Below, piece by piece: positions 1 to 14,281 of a stretch of 64,000 nt of DNA (within the stretch, counting starts at the first letter, position 1; every line of letters starts with the position of its first letter). Below the pieces are notes generated by a model, which ran no database searches, was not told the origin of the DNA, and worked only from the letters and a program-made list of their open reading frames with translations. This stretch comes from Vigna angularis. Lineage: Eukaryota; Streptophyta; Magnoliopsida; Fabales; Fabaceae. The DNA lies in assembly GCF_016808095.1 (NCBI RefSeq), contig NC_068970.1:10832501-10896500 (forward strand), written 5' to 3'. Position numbers and translations under genes: made by a program.

Positions 1-1042
1 ATCTGTCTTATCATTTTTAGTATTTTATATTTACTATTTATTTTAACAAATACACATTTATATTATTTATTCAACTGTTTGTATAATTATACTTCAAAAC
101 ATTAATTACACTATATTGAAAACATGACATTTACCAAAATTTATTTTATTTTACTTCAAACATGATTTCACCAATAGATTAATTGTAAAATACGTATGTG
201 AAAACATATAATTAAAAATGGACAAATTAACTTATGAATAATAAATATATAAAGTATTTTATCAATTAAATACAATTGTTTTTAGCTAAGCATGTCTATT
301 CCTCTTTAGCAATTCTTAACTTTTAAGTCAAGTTTTCAAATTCTCTCCAGTTCTTCACCTATATATTTTTTTGTAAAACAACCATATTTTGTATCAATGA
401 AATTAACTTTTAGTAAATATAATAACGTTTTAATTATAAATTTTAAACTTATTTATATTTTTTACCACCAAAAGTTTTATTGTTTCTCAAATTTTGTTAT
501 TAAATATTTTTTTTCCTTACAACTTTTGTCCTTTAACTTATAAAATATCTTGAACTTTATTCTATTGTTTAAATCACCACACAATTAATACAACTTGTGC
601 CATTTTTTCTGAAAGTCCCCAGCCAACATGACATCCTATCATACTAGAATAAAACACTCTAGTCATGTTCAAACAGTGGTTGGATGTTGTATCAACACAA
701 CTTTCACAAATTTTAATAATGAAAAATTATATGATTATTTTATATATAAAAAACACATGACATGTTATTATAATTATTTCATTGTATTTACAAATATTAA
801 TTTTATAATTGATGTACAAACTGACCTATTTTACATTCGTTTTTTTTGTTTTTACAAATTAAAAAGTAAAACAAATGAAATATATACCCACACACTCCAA
901 CAGGATGTTTTAAAAAATGCTATCCATTATTTTATGTTATGTAATCAATGTGATATCAACACATGTCCATTTGAAGTGGAACCTACCTTCCCTACGAAGT
1001 CAACTAAACCAGGACTAAACTAAAACTTTCTCGTTCCTCTAC

Positions 1043-1149
<107 letters not shown>

Positions 1150-1457
1150 TGATATAACTATTTTGTAAAATAGACTGAAGAAGAAATTTAACTTAGACAC
1201 ACAAATCAATGAGAGATTGTTCTGGTGAATATTTGTGAGTAAAAAATTATAAAATTATTATACTGTGATATATATATATTTATAGATTTTTAAATCTATA
1301 AATATACATGGTACAATAAATTATATTTTTATAATATTATGTTATAAATATCATCTTTTCTTTATTTCTAATAGTTAATATATCATATGAATAACATATT
1401 TAAATCCTATAATTTGCTAAAAGTATAATTTTATTGTAAATATGAATTTTATAGATG

Positions 1458-1462
<5 letters not shown>

Positions 1463-1504
<42 letters not shown>
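1463..1504. repeat. (TA)n microsatellite, about 42 bp
   Basis: A pure TA dinucleotide run, seen directly. Confidence 0.95.
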
Positions 1505-1508
<4 letters not shown>

Positions 1509-2362
1509 AAAAATTTTAATATGAACTTAAGTTCTACATTATATAAAAATAAAAAATTGAACATTAAAAGAATCTACAAATTCATTTTTATAAAATTTTA
1601 AATTTAAAGTTTATTAAAATTTATATAGATAAAAATGTTTTTTATAGGATACATACAATAGCTAGGATTTATGATGCTATATTTCTTATTTTAGATATGA
1701 TATTTTGCTATTATTTTAGACTTTAACTTTATTTTTTTATTTTGTATTAGTAGATCGATCTCTTTATTGTATTATTATATTTATTTTTTAAATAAAAACA
1801 TTATTATTATTTTTTTTAAATTAAATTTTTATTCTAGTTCATTTACCAATTAATGTATAAAGGTAATAAAAAATAAATTAAAATTTTTACCATAACAATT
1901 GATTCCTATTTGTTTTCTTATTTTTGAGTCACAAATGATTGATTTTTTTGGTGGTTTTGTTTTCTGGAGATGTGAGTCTAATACTGTTGTGTTCGATATA
2001 TTAGGTTTTGTATTTTGTAGGATATTAGGCAATTTAGATTAAAATAGACATTTTAATATTTAAAATGATTAAAAATATTAGTTTATTATTCTTGACTGCT
2101 ATATTTTTTTTTCGTCAAACAAATTTATAATCCAAAAAGAAATTACATATTAAAAAACTCATGTTTACCTCAATTAACTATAACCGACAGAATAGTCACA
2201 TAACCTATTAGAATTTCACCCTTGTATACATGTTATGATTACGATTCGAAATAGAATAATCTATTTTTTACATATTCCATGTTTTTGTCATTTTAATAAA
2301 TAACATAATTTGTCTAAAATAGTCCATATGGAAAAATCTGTTTTGCCCTTTAAAGAAAAGAA

Positions 2363-3948
<1,586 letters not shown>

Positions 3949-5761
3949 CCAAGTTAAATGCTATAAAAGGGTCAGCAGTTGTCACATGCATGCTGATCCA
4001 TCGTTGTTTTCTACCTTTATTTAACAAAATAAATTTCAAGTTGTTGAATAGAGAGAGAAGTATAGCTGACAGGCAGAGATAGGTATGTATATGACGAATT
4101 CAAAAGGTTACAGAGCTATTCATTTTTAACTGATGAACAAATTAAGCAGAAGAGAAGAGAAAATGAAGGTATAGAAGCATATAGTTTGTGCTGTAACTTT
4201 CATCCCAATCCTTTTATAGCTAAAATCCAACTTGTCTTACACAGTCCTTTTATAACTAAGCTTCCACATGCAACCCCTTTTAATACAAAAACCTTAAGAA
4301 TGAATGAAGTAACCAATAAACATCACAGTTTTGTACACAGTTTAAAAAATGATTGCTAAAGAAGAAGAGGAGAATATTAAAAAGAAGAAAGTAAAATTAT
4401 TTTATGTTTTAGATGTTTTGTAATTGAGGAATTTTGATTTTCAAAATATTTTAATAGCAAAAAATTATACTATTTATGTTCTTAGATATTTTGTTTTGTC
4501 CTAAACCAAATATAACAAAATTGAAATTGACTAATCAGCTTTGTGGTTTAAGTAAATAGCAAAGAGGGAAAAAAATATATTTACTAATTAATCACGTTTT
4601 GAGCTCTGCCCACAAATTTTGGGTTCTCACTTAGTAAGTTTTTCTCTTCGAAAATGTCTGCCGACAAGGATGTGAATTTATATAAGGAGAGACAATTATT
4701 CAAGAACTCCATTTCTCTCAAAGTAGTGATCCAGAAAAAATCTAATTTTAATTATTGATTAAAAAAGTTAGTAATTAAAGCTATATATGTATGTATTATA
4801 AATTTTAAATGCATTAAGATACCAACAATAGCCCCCTTTTTTTTTTATCAATGATTGAAATTAATAATCTTGCTTTTATTTTGTTGAACTCAAATAGTTT
4901 ATCCTTTATTCAGTTCGAGATAGTAAATCACACATACATAATGCTGATAAAAAAACACACACACAAATAAAATTAAAACTTAAAATTTTACCCGAGGGAA
5001 AATGAATTACTTGAAAAAATCCCCACTTATAACATAATAACAAATATCATTGATAAAAGAAAAAACTAATCCATTTATCTTTTTTTATTTTGGTTTTGTT
5101 TCTTGAAAAACAAAGCACCCGATTGAATCACTATCTTCTTTATTCATTTTTTTCCCAAAAACATGATATAAACATACTTGATCAATGAAAAAGCAAGTAG
5201 AAATGTACAATTCCATTAATACTAAAACATTACCAGGTTAGTGAATGTCATGTAAATTAAAAAATAATAGGAAAACAAATAGTTTTTCAGTTTCACTATT
5301 TTGTTTGAATATAGACAAGAGAAATATTATATATAAACGCTTGTTACATATATAAAAAGTTGAAACATTGCTCTATATTAAATTTAGCTTGTAACACTTG
5401 TCACTTGTGTTTTTCTACTTTTTGTTATTCCTTTATATAAAATTAATGAGTGAATTTTAAACTAAATTCAATTTGTAAAAATTTCATTAATATAAATTGT
5501 AATACATGACTTTAATATTATATTAATAAGTTCAATTTCACTCTATAAAATATATTTGTAAAATGAAATTTAGAGTGAGATGAATATCGTAAATTTATCT
5601 TGACTTTTACCTAACCTTTGTTTTTGAGTGTTGAATGACAATGGAGGATTGCAGATGGATGGATGGGAAACAGAACAGCTTGGCAGCCATGTGAGAAGAG
5701 TGGTTAAAAGATTGGAATGAATTGAGAAAGAAAATGATCATTGAGATGAAGAGAGAGAGAT

Positions 5762-5797
5762 AGCAGCATGTCCCTGATAGGGATGTGCGATGCTGCT
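5762..5797. other. short imperfect hairpin with nested stem
   Basis: AGCAGCAT (5762-5769) pairs with ATGCTGCT (5790-5797). Inside it TCCCT (5771-5775) pairs with AGGGA (5779-5783) across a 3-nt loop. A wider GA-rich arm at about 5744-5766 can also pair with a CT-rich arm at about 5888-5915. I do not recognise a known plant microRNA in either arm, so function is unknown. Confidence 0.45.
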
Positions 5798-8016
5798 CTT
5801 TGCCTGTCCGTGATGGGATTCGCTCCTTCTAAAAGCTTTTAGTTTTTGTAACCTTCTGCATCCGTGAACCATCTTTCTTTCCTTTGCTGTCATCTCTCTC
5901 TCTTGTCACCCTATTTTCTCTCTGTTATACACCTCCTCTGTCTTACACCAACCATCCATAAATCTGTCTGTGAAAATCTGTCTCAATAATTAACGACAAA
6001 CTTACTATACTTAAGCATGATTAGTGGCTCATCGATATATCTTGACATGACAGGAAAAAGAAAAAATAAGTGTAAACAGTGATTCACCACTTTTATTAAG
6101 CTATAAAGTGAAGTTAAACCAGCTAAACTCTATCAATTTATGCAGACTTTTTGGTACACATCTTGCTTGCTCTATCTAACTCATTTCTGCACTATCTAAA
6201 ATACCTGCTATATTAGGCAAATGCAGGGGGGTGTAATTAATTTGATCTGAAAATGAAGTAAGATGTTGAAAGTTTTCTGACCGTCTACAGAATCTAAATT
6301 TGTTTTCTGAGCACTCACTGACAGAAGAAAGACATTGAATTTAATACATATTAATTGGCATTTGTCGTCTGTGATGTCAAAGACCAACCGTAGTCAGAAG
6401 AGTAATATAAAAATATAAAAATGCTAAATTTGCAGCAAAAACTAGTGGCTGTGGTGTTTTCCCCGAAACTAATGGTTTGAGAGTGAGCCTACGTACTGCC
6501 GTGTACAGAGTGTGAAATCGATTCGATGGTAACCAATGACCATGCATGCAATTGGGTTAAGTACAGCCAAAATTGATTTTTGATTTTTTGGTGAAATTTA
6601 TCTTCGTAAAAATTAACAACGTATATAGACAGATGGGGATGGGGTGCAAGTGGGTGTGAGTAAGAGATGATTAATATAATATTATATTTTTCGATGAAAA
6701 TTATTGATCTGCAAGTGTCATGAGGAAAAATGTTAGAGTGAAGTTTATGAATAGAATGGGTGTATATATTTGGCATATATATATATATATCTGAATTATA
6801 TGGCCCCACTAAGGAAAGGTATCTCATCTTCTTTGAGACAACCATAGTATGTGATATGATCTTGTCTTCTGAATGAACACAGAGGTTCCCCTGGCCCAAT
6901 TCTATACCCAACTCTCAATGCACTTCTTTCGTATTTGCATTACAACATTGTATTTGCAGAGATTAATTTATGCTTTTCGTTTGGTTGGAAAGAGGAAAGT
7001 GGGTCATTGATTCAGATGTCATCATCTCTATTACATTGAATGTGTTTTTTTTTTTATCAAGGAGAAAGGCAACATTGATTGAAGGAAGTTTAAAATCAAA
7101 TTCAGTTTTTTGTAATTCTCAATGGACGCTTCACAATATATGAATGTGGTATTGAAGCAGTTACTCTTTATAATTGCTGGGGAAGGATGAAGTGACTTGT
7201 TTTTTTTCTTCTTCTGGTTTTTATGACCTATATTTGACTCTCAGTAGTGATTATCTTCTGGTTTTTATTGTTTTTTATCTTTTGAATGTTGTATATAAAT
7301 TCCACATACTTTGTACCACTTATATATTTCCTTCCTTGTTGAAATAAACAAAAACAATGGCAATGGATGGTACAACTATTGATACAATTCATAATGGTAA
7401 AAAATGAGTATTTTTGACAAATTTTCACGGATAACGTATAAATATTTTATTTATTTATATAAATATCATGATATCTATATTTATAATCTGTAGGTTTGAG
7501 TGAAAAGGGTGAAAAAAAAAAAGAAAGAGGAAAAGAGGAAGAAATGCGTGCTGAGATAAGGAGAAAAATTTGTGATGAATTACTCATTATGTGTGCGATT
7601 GGTTCAGCATAATAAATTATGACTGCATGCATACATAATTTGTTATGCCGAGGTACTGATCTATCTAATAATATCACAAAATTTTAAATGACATAAATGT
7701 ATATTCATTTTTTTTCTTAAGTATAATGAATTTTAAAAATTAAGTTATAACATTACTTTCTTTAATAGAAAAAATTTAAGGGACTGAATTGATTTATTCT
7801 ATTAATAATTTGTTAACACAGTATCTTAACATGGTATAAAATTTAATTCAACCTCAAAAAATTAGTACCAATCTGACATTGAGTAAAATAATATATTTAA
7901 CAAACAATAAATGTTGTTATGATAAATTCTAAATAATAATTATAATACAATGTTAAAAAGTAGAATTTTAATTAAATTTAATCTTATAAAAGTTATTTAT
8001 AAATTAAGATTTATAC

Positions 8017-8022
<6 letters not shown>

Positions 8023-8069
<47 letters not shown>
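8023..8069. repeat. (TA)n microsatellite, about 47 bp
   Basis: A pure TA run, seen directly. Confidence 0.95.
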
Positions 8070-8071
<2 letters not shown>

Positions 8072-9320
8072 TTTAAATTAACATTATTTCTAGTTCATAA
8101 AAAATTTCAAATATTAATAATAAATTCTACTTAAAAGAAAAAGTTTGAAGACAGGAATTTGTTTACACTAATAACATGATTAATCTTAAATTGGTGCCTA
8201 AACTCCTTTACTTTTAGTTATACGTCAATATTTGAAAGTTGATCACGTTCTTTTATAAGTGATACAAATTTTAAAGTGAAACTTTTTTTTTTTTTTTTAA
8301 TTTTTGTTTACTTGACTGAAGATTTTTAATTGAGGTAAGATAAGAACATCAAAAGTCGTTGGAGCATCTTTAGTGAGATTCAACTTCGAATTTTAGTTAA
8401 AGTTATTAAAATGGACCATTGAGTTTGGTTAATTATGGATTAATTATTTAGTGAATTAATTTAATTTGGTTCATTTAGTAGTGAATCTAAAGAATTCAAA
8501 CTCGGTTAGATTCCTCACAGATTCGTGGATTAAACGGGTTGACTCATTTAATTACAAATTTTTTCTTCAATCTAAAAAATTATTACAATTTTTTTAATTA
8601 AAATCTCAATAAAGTTCTATTAAAATTCAATTCAAAATTATATTAAACTCTAAATACAATATAAAATGATGTTAAATTCTAAATATATCTAAAAAGAAAA
8701 GAGCATTTACAGTTTTCGTTTTTTTAATATAATTTAATATTTATAATTTATTGATGGATTGGTGAACTAATTAAAAGCGTCATAATTCTCTTTGACTTTT
8801 TTAAGAAACTTGTAACTGCTTGTTCAAGTTAATAAAACAATTTAATAAATTAATATAGAATATAAAAGAACAAATATCAATGCAAATGATTCTCTTAATA
8901 GAAATATCATTACATGGATTTCACGAGCCTTTATAATTAGTAATAATCTATTGAGAGAGTTATTATAATTGATATTATTGGAGATAAATAGAAAGATATT
9001 AAAGTTTATTTGTTGATAAAACTTATTTACAATATCTCTCACTTAATAAAAGTGTCTCTCATATGTAAATAAGTCATAGAAATTTAAAATTTGATTAGAC
9101 TATATTACTAGCACTAGAGATGTTCGTTATTCATCTCATTTCTATGCCATCTCAATTAGCAATATGGAGCTGCCCTATAGATGTTTAAGGTGTTGAACTA
9201 AGTTAGAGATACTAATAATGTTAAGCAAAATAAAGGTTCTTGAAGGTTGAAGTGAAGTTATACATGCATAAGGCACAAAGTGAAATAAAAAATGTTCAAA
9301 GCTTGAAGCTGCTGGTCTAG

Positions 9321-9440
9321 AGATACTTAAGATGTGAAGTCAAACTAAAAATGTTTAAATTGTAGAACCAAGTCAAAGATGTTCAAGGTGTGAAACCAGG
9401 TTAAAGATGTTTAGAGAAGTCAAATTAGAGATGCTTAAGA
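9321..9440. repeat. degenerate 28-bp tandem repeat
   Basis: Units beginning AGATACTTAAG, AAATGTTTAAA, AGATGTTCAAGG, AGATGTTTAGAG and AGATGCTTAAG start at 9321, 9349, 9377, 9405 and 9428. The spacing is 28, 28, 28 and 23 bp. A related sequence just upstream (about 9178) suggests the array was once longer. Confidence 0.7.
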
Positions 9441-10569
9441 CAAATATTATAACAAATGATAATCTTGTATGAAAAACATGTTGATATATTAATCCTTATT
9501 GGACGATAGAAAATAAGAACCTAAAATAACTATGTTTTAAAAGGACGAGTTTAATTGATATTATTTGATATAAATAAGAAATATACTTTATGTTTTGTAT
9601 GGTTAAAAAAAATAAAACTAAGATGTCTTGAATTTGTTTATGTAAGATTATTTTACAACACAATTTAAAAGCGTTTTAATACAACGTTGACAGGTATGGA
9701 GTGACATGATCTTGCTATGGATGATTACCACAAAACTATATAATCTTATTATCACTCATTCAATGAATATTAGGTTATATATCTTTTGTGGGGGGGCATG
9801 AAGGTGCCTTTCTGGAGGCAGGTGATGTGATGTCCTTAAATGAAAGGGTACCCTACCCTACTGCCCATAACTGCTAATCATACACTCGTCTTTTACCCTT
9901 GAAACCAACGTGTACGTGTCCCCTCTTGCCTTAGCCCTCCAAATGCATCATGATGTGTTGCTGTTCCTTAGATCATAAAGAAACCCTATTCATGTCCCCT
10001 TTCATTATATAGCTCAAGCAATTGGATTCAACATGTACCAGCTATACACATGCTTCTTCACTTGCTTTCTGCTATACACTATTTTTTGCAACGAAGACGA
10101 AAAAGAAGGTGGCAGGATCGGGAGGAGGAAAAAATAGCAGTATTAATTTAATGAATGAGAGAAATTAACATTTTGTTTAATTTACAAGTCAAGAGAATAA
10201 ATTACGATTAATATATATTGAGTTTAATATTGATTGGATAAGTATTTGTTTTGTTTTAAAATGATTGTTATTGTTGTTAGAAGTTTATGATTTTGTTGTC
10301 CATGTTTTTTGGCAATTTTGGTGGCACCGAAAAAGCCATGGTAGGCATGAAAAAGGGTAGAGGCAGAGTTTCCTTTTAAATTTCCAGATGTCGTTTACCC
10401 CATTTTTGGACTCTAGATCAAATCAAATGGCCACTTTGTTTTCTCTTCATTCTTGTCTTGGTGTTGGTGTAATTGCACCTCCTAAACCAAAACCAAAACC
10501 AATACACAAAAAATCTTGGGAAAGCTTTTCCACCTTTGAGAAAAAGATTAAGGAAGTCTTTGAGGATCA
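9441..10569. other. upstream region of the VAMP71 gene
   Basis: About 1.1 kb with no gene of its own. The part from about 9790 to 10080 is less AT-rich and holds GGGTACCC and pyrimidine-rich patches that could belong to a promoter, but I cannot place a transcription start. An upstream ATG at 10388 opens an 88-codon frame ending at 10654 that overlaps the start of the VAMP71 frame in another phase. It matters only if the transcript begins upstream of 10388. Confidence 0.35.
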
Positions 10570-11504
10570 ATGGGGATTTTGTATGGAATGGTGGCAAGGG
10601 GAGAGGTGGTTCTGGCTGAGTTCAGCGCCACCCAGAGTAATGCCAGTGTGGTAGCCAAACAGATACTCAGCAAGATCAATGTCGGGGACGACAACAACAA
10701 AGACAGCAATGTCTCCTTTTCCCATGATCGCTATGTTTTTCATGTCAAGAGGACAGATGGCCTCACTGTTCTTTGCATGGCTGATGATGCATTTGGAAGT
10801 AATCAGCTTCCTCTCATTCATCTTTCTTGAAACATGTGTTTTAATCTGATTATCCAATCGTGAAGCAATGTTTTTCTGTTTTCGCCTTGACTACAGGAAT
10901 GATCCCTTTTGCATTTCTTGAAGATATTCATAAAAAATTTGTGAAGACATATGGGCGTGCGATTCTTTCATCTCCTGCCTACGCCATGAACGATGAGTTC
11001 TCAAGGATCCTGAGCCAGCAGATGGATTATTACTCCAATGACCCAAATGCTGATAGATTGAACCGTCTCAAAGGTGAAATGACTCAGGCAAGTTTAAATA
11101 TACACATTCTCTATAATTTCTTCTCAAAAGTAGTTTTTGAATATTGACCATGTCATGATAATATATAGGTGAGAACTGTGATGGTGGACAACATTGAAAA
11201 AGTATTGGAGAGAGGTGGGAGGTTGGAACTGTTGGTAGAGAAAACTTCAGCAATGAATAACAATTCAATTCGTTTCAGAAAACATTCCCGTCGTTATAAA
11301 AATAACTTGTGGTGGAGCAACGTTAGGTTAACGTAAGTACAATAAATTCATACCTTAATTTCCATATATAATTGATTTCACGGTTATTTATGATGCCTCT
11401 CTTCCTGATGCAGGGTTGCCCTTATCATAGTATTCATCGTTGTATCTTACATTATACTCGCCTTCCTCTGCCGTGGTCCCTTGTTGACTAATTGCTTGAG
11501 ATAA
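10570..11504 (+). CDS. VAMP71: VAMP71-family R-SNARE (longin type), complete
   Basis: Vesicle-associated membrane protein of the plant VAMP711-714 group, R-SNAREs that act in fusion at the vacuole/late endosome. Exons: 10570-10798, 10897-11087, 11169-11332, 11414-11504; total 675 nt, 224 aa. A longin domain fills residues 1 to about 120 (start MGILYGMVARGEVVLAEFSA, later the conserved YVFHVKRTDGLTVLCMAD). The R-SNARE motif follows at about 130-190, with the zero-layer arginine at R155 in VLERGG. A single membrane anchor spans about 194-214 and is followed by a short lumenal tail ending NCLR. The start is chosen because the longin domain begins there. Intron 2 (11088-11168) uses a GC donor, CAG|GCAAGT, with a normal AG acceptor; using it restores the GEMTQ-VRTVM junction expected of the family. 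VAMP72 members are excluded by the longin sequence. From memory, VAMP713 is the closest Arabidopsis match. Confidence 0.95.
11088..11168 (+). other. GC-AG intron (VAMP71 intron 2)
   Basis: The 5' splice site reads CAG|GCAAGT and the 3' site TATATAG|GTG. Apart from the C this matches the consensus donor perfectly, as is usual for genuine GC-AG introns. The only GT donor nearby, at AAAG|GTGAAA, would delete five residues that are conserved in the family. Confidence 0.9.
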
Positions 11505-14281
11505 GCTCTGAAGGCAACCAAAAAGGGTCAGTCAAAGAAGGATGACTCTGCAAGTTGCCCTCTTGAAGATTGTTCGTGTAATTGCTTTTTTGAATTTCCT
11601 TTGCATTAATTCTATCAAATCAGGCATATGGGTAGCATTTTTATGAAAGAAAGATATAACCTTTGGGTGAAATTTTTGGAACCTAAATCGCAATAACAAA
11701 GTTGTTCAAAGCTTTAAGCCCTACTTAGTTCTATTCACAATCTCGTACCATCTTTAGTCAAAGCAAATATTTGAACTATTGTTTGGACACAAAGTAAATA
11801 GTATGATGCATAGAAAGAAGTTGTATGAAATATTGGATTGAAGGGATATTAAGAATTTTGACTATCTTATTATTTTTAAAATTTTCTGAATATTGTTGTA
11901 GTAAATTTCACTCAAAAGATACTTTCTTTGTTTTATGATTAACAATTGAGTCATATATGTATGCATGATGCTTGAGGTCTCTCATGTATGTATAATTGTA
12001 CCAACAGTGCATTTTCTGTTTAGCGGGATTTAAGTGTCTGTATAATTCGTTTATTGCATCTCTCGAGTTATGTTTATATTAAAGGAAATAAATCGGACAT
12101 TACTTTTTGATGGTTTGATTTGGTTAAAATAACATGAAATAGAATACAATAAAATGGAATGCACTCCCCGTATCATTAAATATTTCTTTTTCTCCCTCCA
12201 ATTTAATATATAAGATTGAGTGAGTTTATAGGTTGTTTTATCAATATCAACTCTCTGTTTTTTAATGTTTTGAATTTTTCTAGGTTATCATTATTTTCAA
12301 GAGTAGTTTAGTAGATAATTTTCTATTCTAAGACATCTCTGAGGAAGTTAATTAAGATAAATATATTTATATTTATTTTGAATAAATGTTGTCTGAATTT
12401 GAGTTTGAATTAATAGAAGTAAAGTAATCCTACACGTTAAATGTTGAATAAATTATGATTGCGTTAAAATGGAATTATATTTGTCTGAGATGTAATATAA
12501 TGCACTGCTTATGAACTGAAGTGGAGATTTAATTGTTGGGTTGTTACTTAAAGAGTGAGATGGTATTACAATATTTCTTTGTTAAGTTGCATTGGTGGTT
12601 TCAAATAGTAATATTTAGTAAGAATGCACTTATACATACGTTATAATGAAAATGTGTGTTGAAAAGCATACCTTCACATTATTTTTCTCAAACAAAAAAT
12701 TGTCAAACAATTCTTTTTCGATAGAATTTAGTTGAAATGACCATAATATCATTAAAAGGTGATGGTGAGTTTTCACTTAAACAAAAATCATGTCAATGTA
12801 AATGTCCTTTGATTCTGCTTAAGAAAAAACGTGTCAGTTAAGCAATATATGTTTGCTTTTATACGGAGATTTAACATTGATATGTGTACTATGTATTGGA
12901 TAATGTAAGACATGATTTATATTATAGAGAATAATATTGTAATTATTGAGTTCAATTAATGAATTGATATTTTGTTGATGATGGTGTGAATAATTACGTA
13001 CCTAAATGGTACTTTGATGTGTATGTTATGTATGTGTTAGTAGTTATTAAAGAAGTACCATTGACATGTTAAGATGTGGTGTACTAATTAAGTTAAGGAT
13101 TGTTGGAGAGATATATAGGTTTTAATCATACTTAAGTTAAATTGACAAATCATGGTGAAGAGTTGATAGAATTTTTATAGACTAAGTTGATGATACAAGT
13201 CACTAATACTTAAATAGAAGTATAAAGATATCATTATGACATGATAGATTGTCTAATGAGATTTGTACTTTAATAATTACATTAATGTATCGAGTAGACG
13301 ACATGAATTAGTCAATGAATTATAGATGCCAAGCTTACAAATAAACGAAAATCGGAGTTAAGGGGTAATAGGTCAAATTTGGGAAAAAGATGTAGGGCAC
13401 CAAACTCGAATTTAAAAAATGCATCTGGTTTGTTCTTTAGGAAGAATGAAGAAGCCTTGGTTTTGGGAAGCATTGACTCTTTTAAAGTTATAAATAAACT
13501 CAATCAAGAACAGTAACTCTCATCTGTAGGGGGGCATCCTTCTTTGGATTTTGTTGGGGCCACATTTCCCATAATGTTTCTCTGTAGTGGCCTTTCTATT
13601 TAAGCAATCTACCACACTCAAACCAAACCCCATTCTTTATGCTTCAGATCTGCGTAGATGTGTATTTTACAACTTCCAATATGCTATTATTGCTTTCTCT
13701 CTACTTTTCTCTCTATCTGTGTCTTGGTATGGTGAGAGACTCCATAAGTAGAAAATAAAACACTTCAAGTACAGACAACATGGCTTAAACTGCAATAACT
13801 CCCTAATCACTAAACTCAAGCAAGTCGTCATTTTCTTGGTAAAATTCATTTTAGTGTACTTTCTTTCACCATACATTTTTACTGTATTATTCAATCATAC
13901 GTTAAAGAATTAATTCTCTGACATCTAAACTCTTTATAACGACAGAGTATTTGAAAAAAAATAACACTCATCGCAATTAAATCCAAAGACCTTTTCTATG
14001 AACGGTTTGACGTCAACGTTCTGTGTTACTGATCAACTAACAGAAACTTCCAAGTTAAAATTATTCTTGAAATCTTTGATTTGTTTGCATTGTACACTTT
14101 CAACAAATGAACGATGTTTTACCAAATGCACAATAGTCTTAGCCTTGTACAGAGAAGAAATATGCACGTGTGAATAAGAAAGTAAATAGTTTAATTTATA
14201 TAATGGTACCCCTAAATACAGAGCCATTGAGAAATGAAAAATATTGAACCTTTACAAGTTGGTGAATCAAGGAAAGCCTAA
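11505..14281. other. intergenic region between convergent genes
   Basis: Contains the presumed 3' UTRs of VAMP71 (from the left) and of the BSD gene (from the right), and AT-rich spacer. Around 13500-13640 there is a more GC-balanced patch with a TATA-like CTATTTAAGC; no gene can be tied to it. Confidence 0.5.

Noticed and set aside
628..1023. 131-codon open frame
   Set aside because: Low-complexity AT-rich translation, no family resemblance, no splice or start context.
6310..6345. GACAGAAGAAAGACATTG as a miR156/157-like site
   Set aside because: It differs from the known microRNA at several positions and has no complementary arm nearby.
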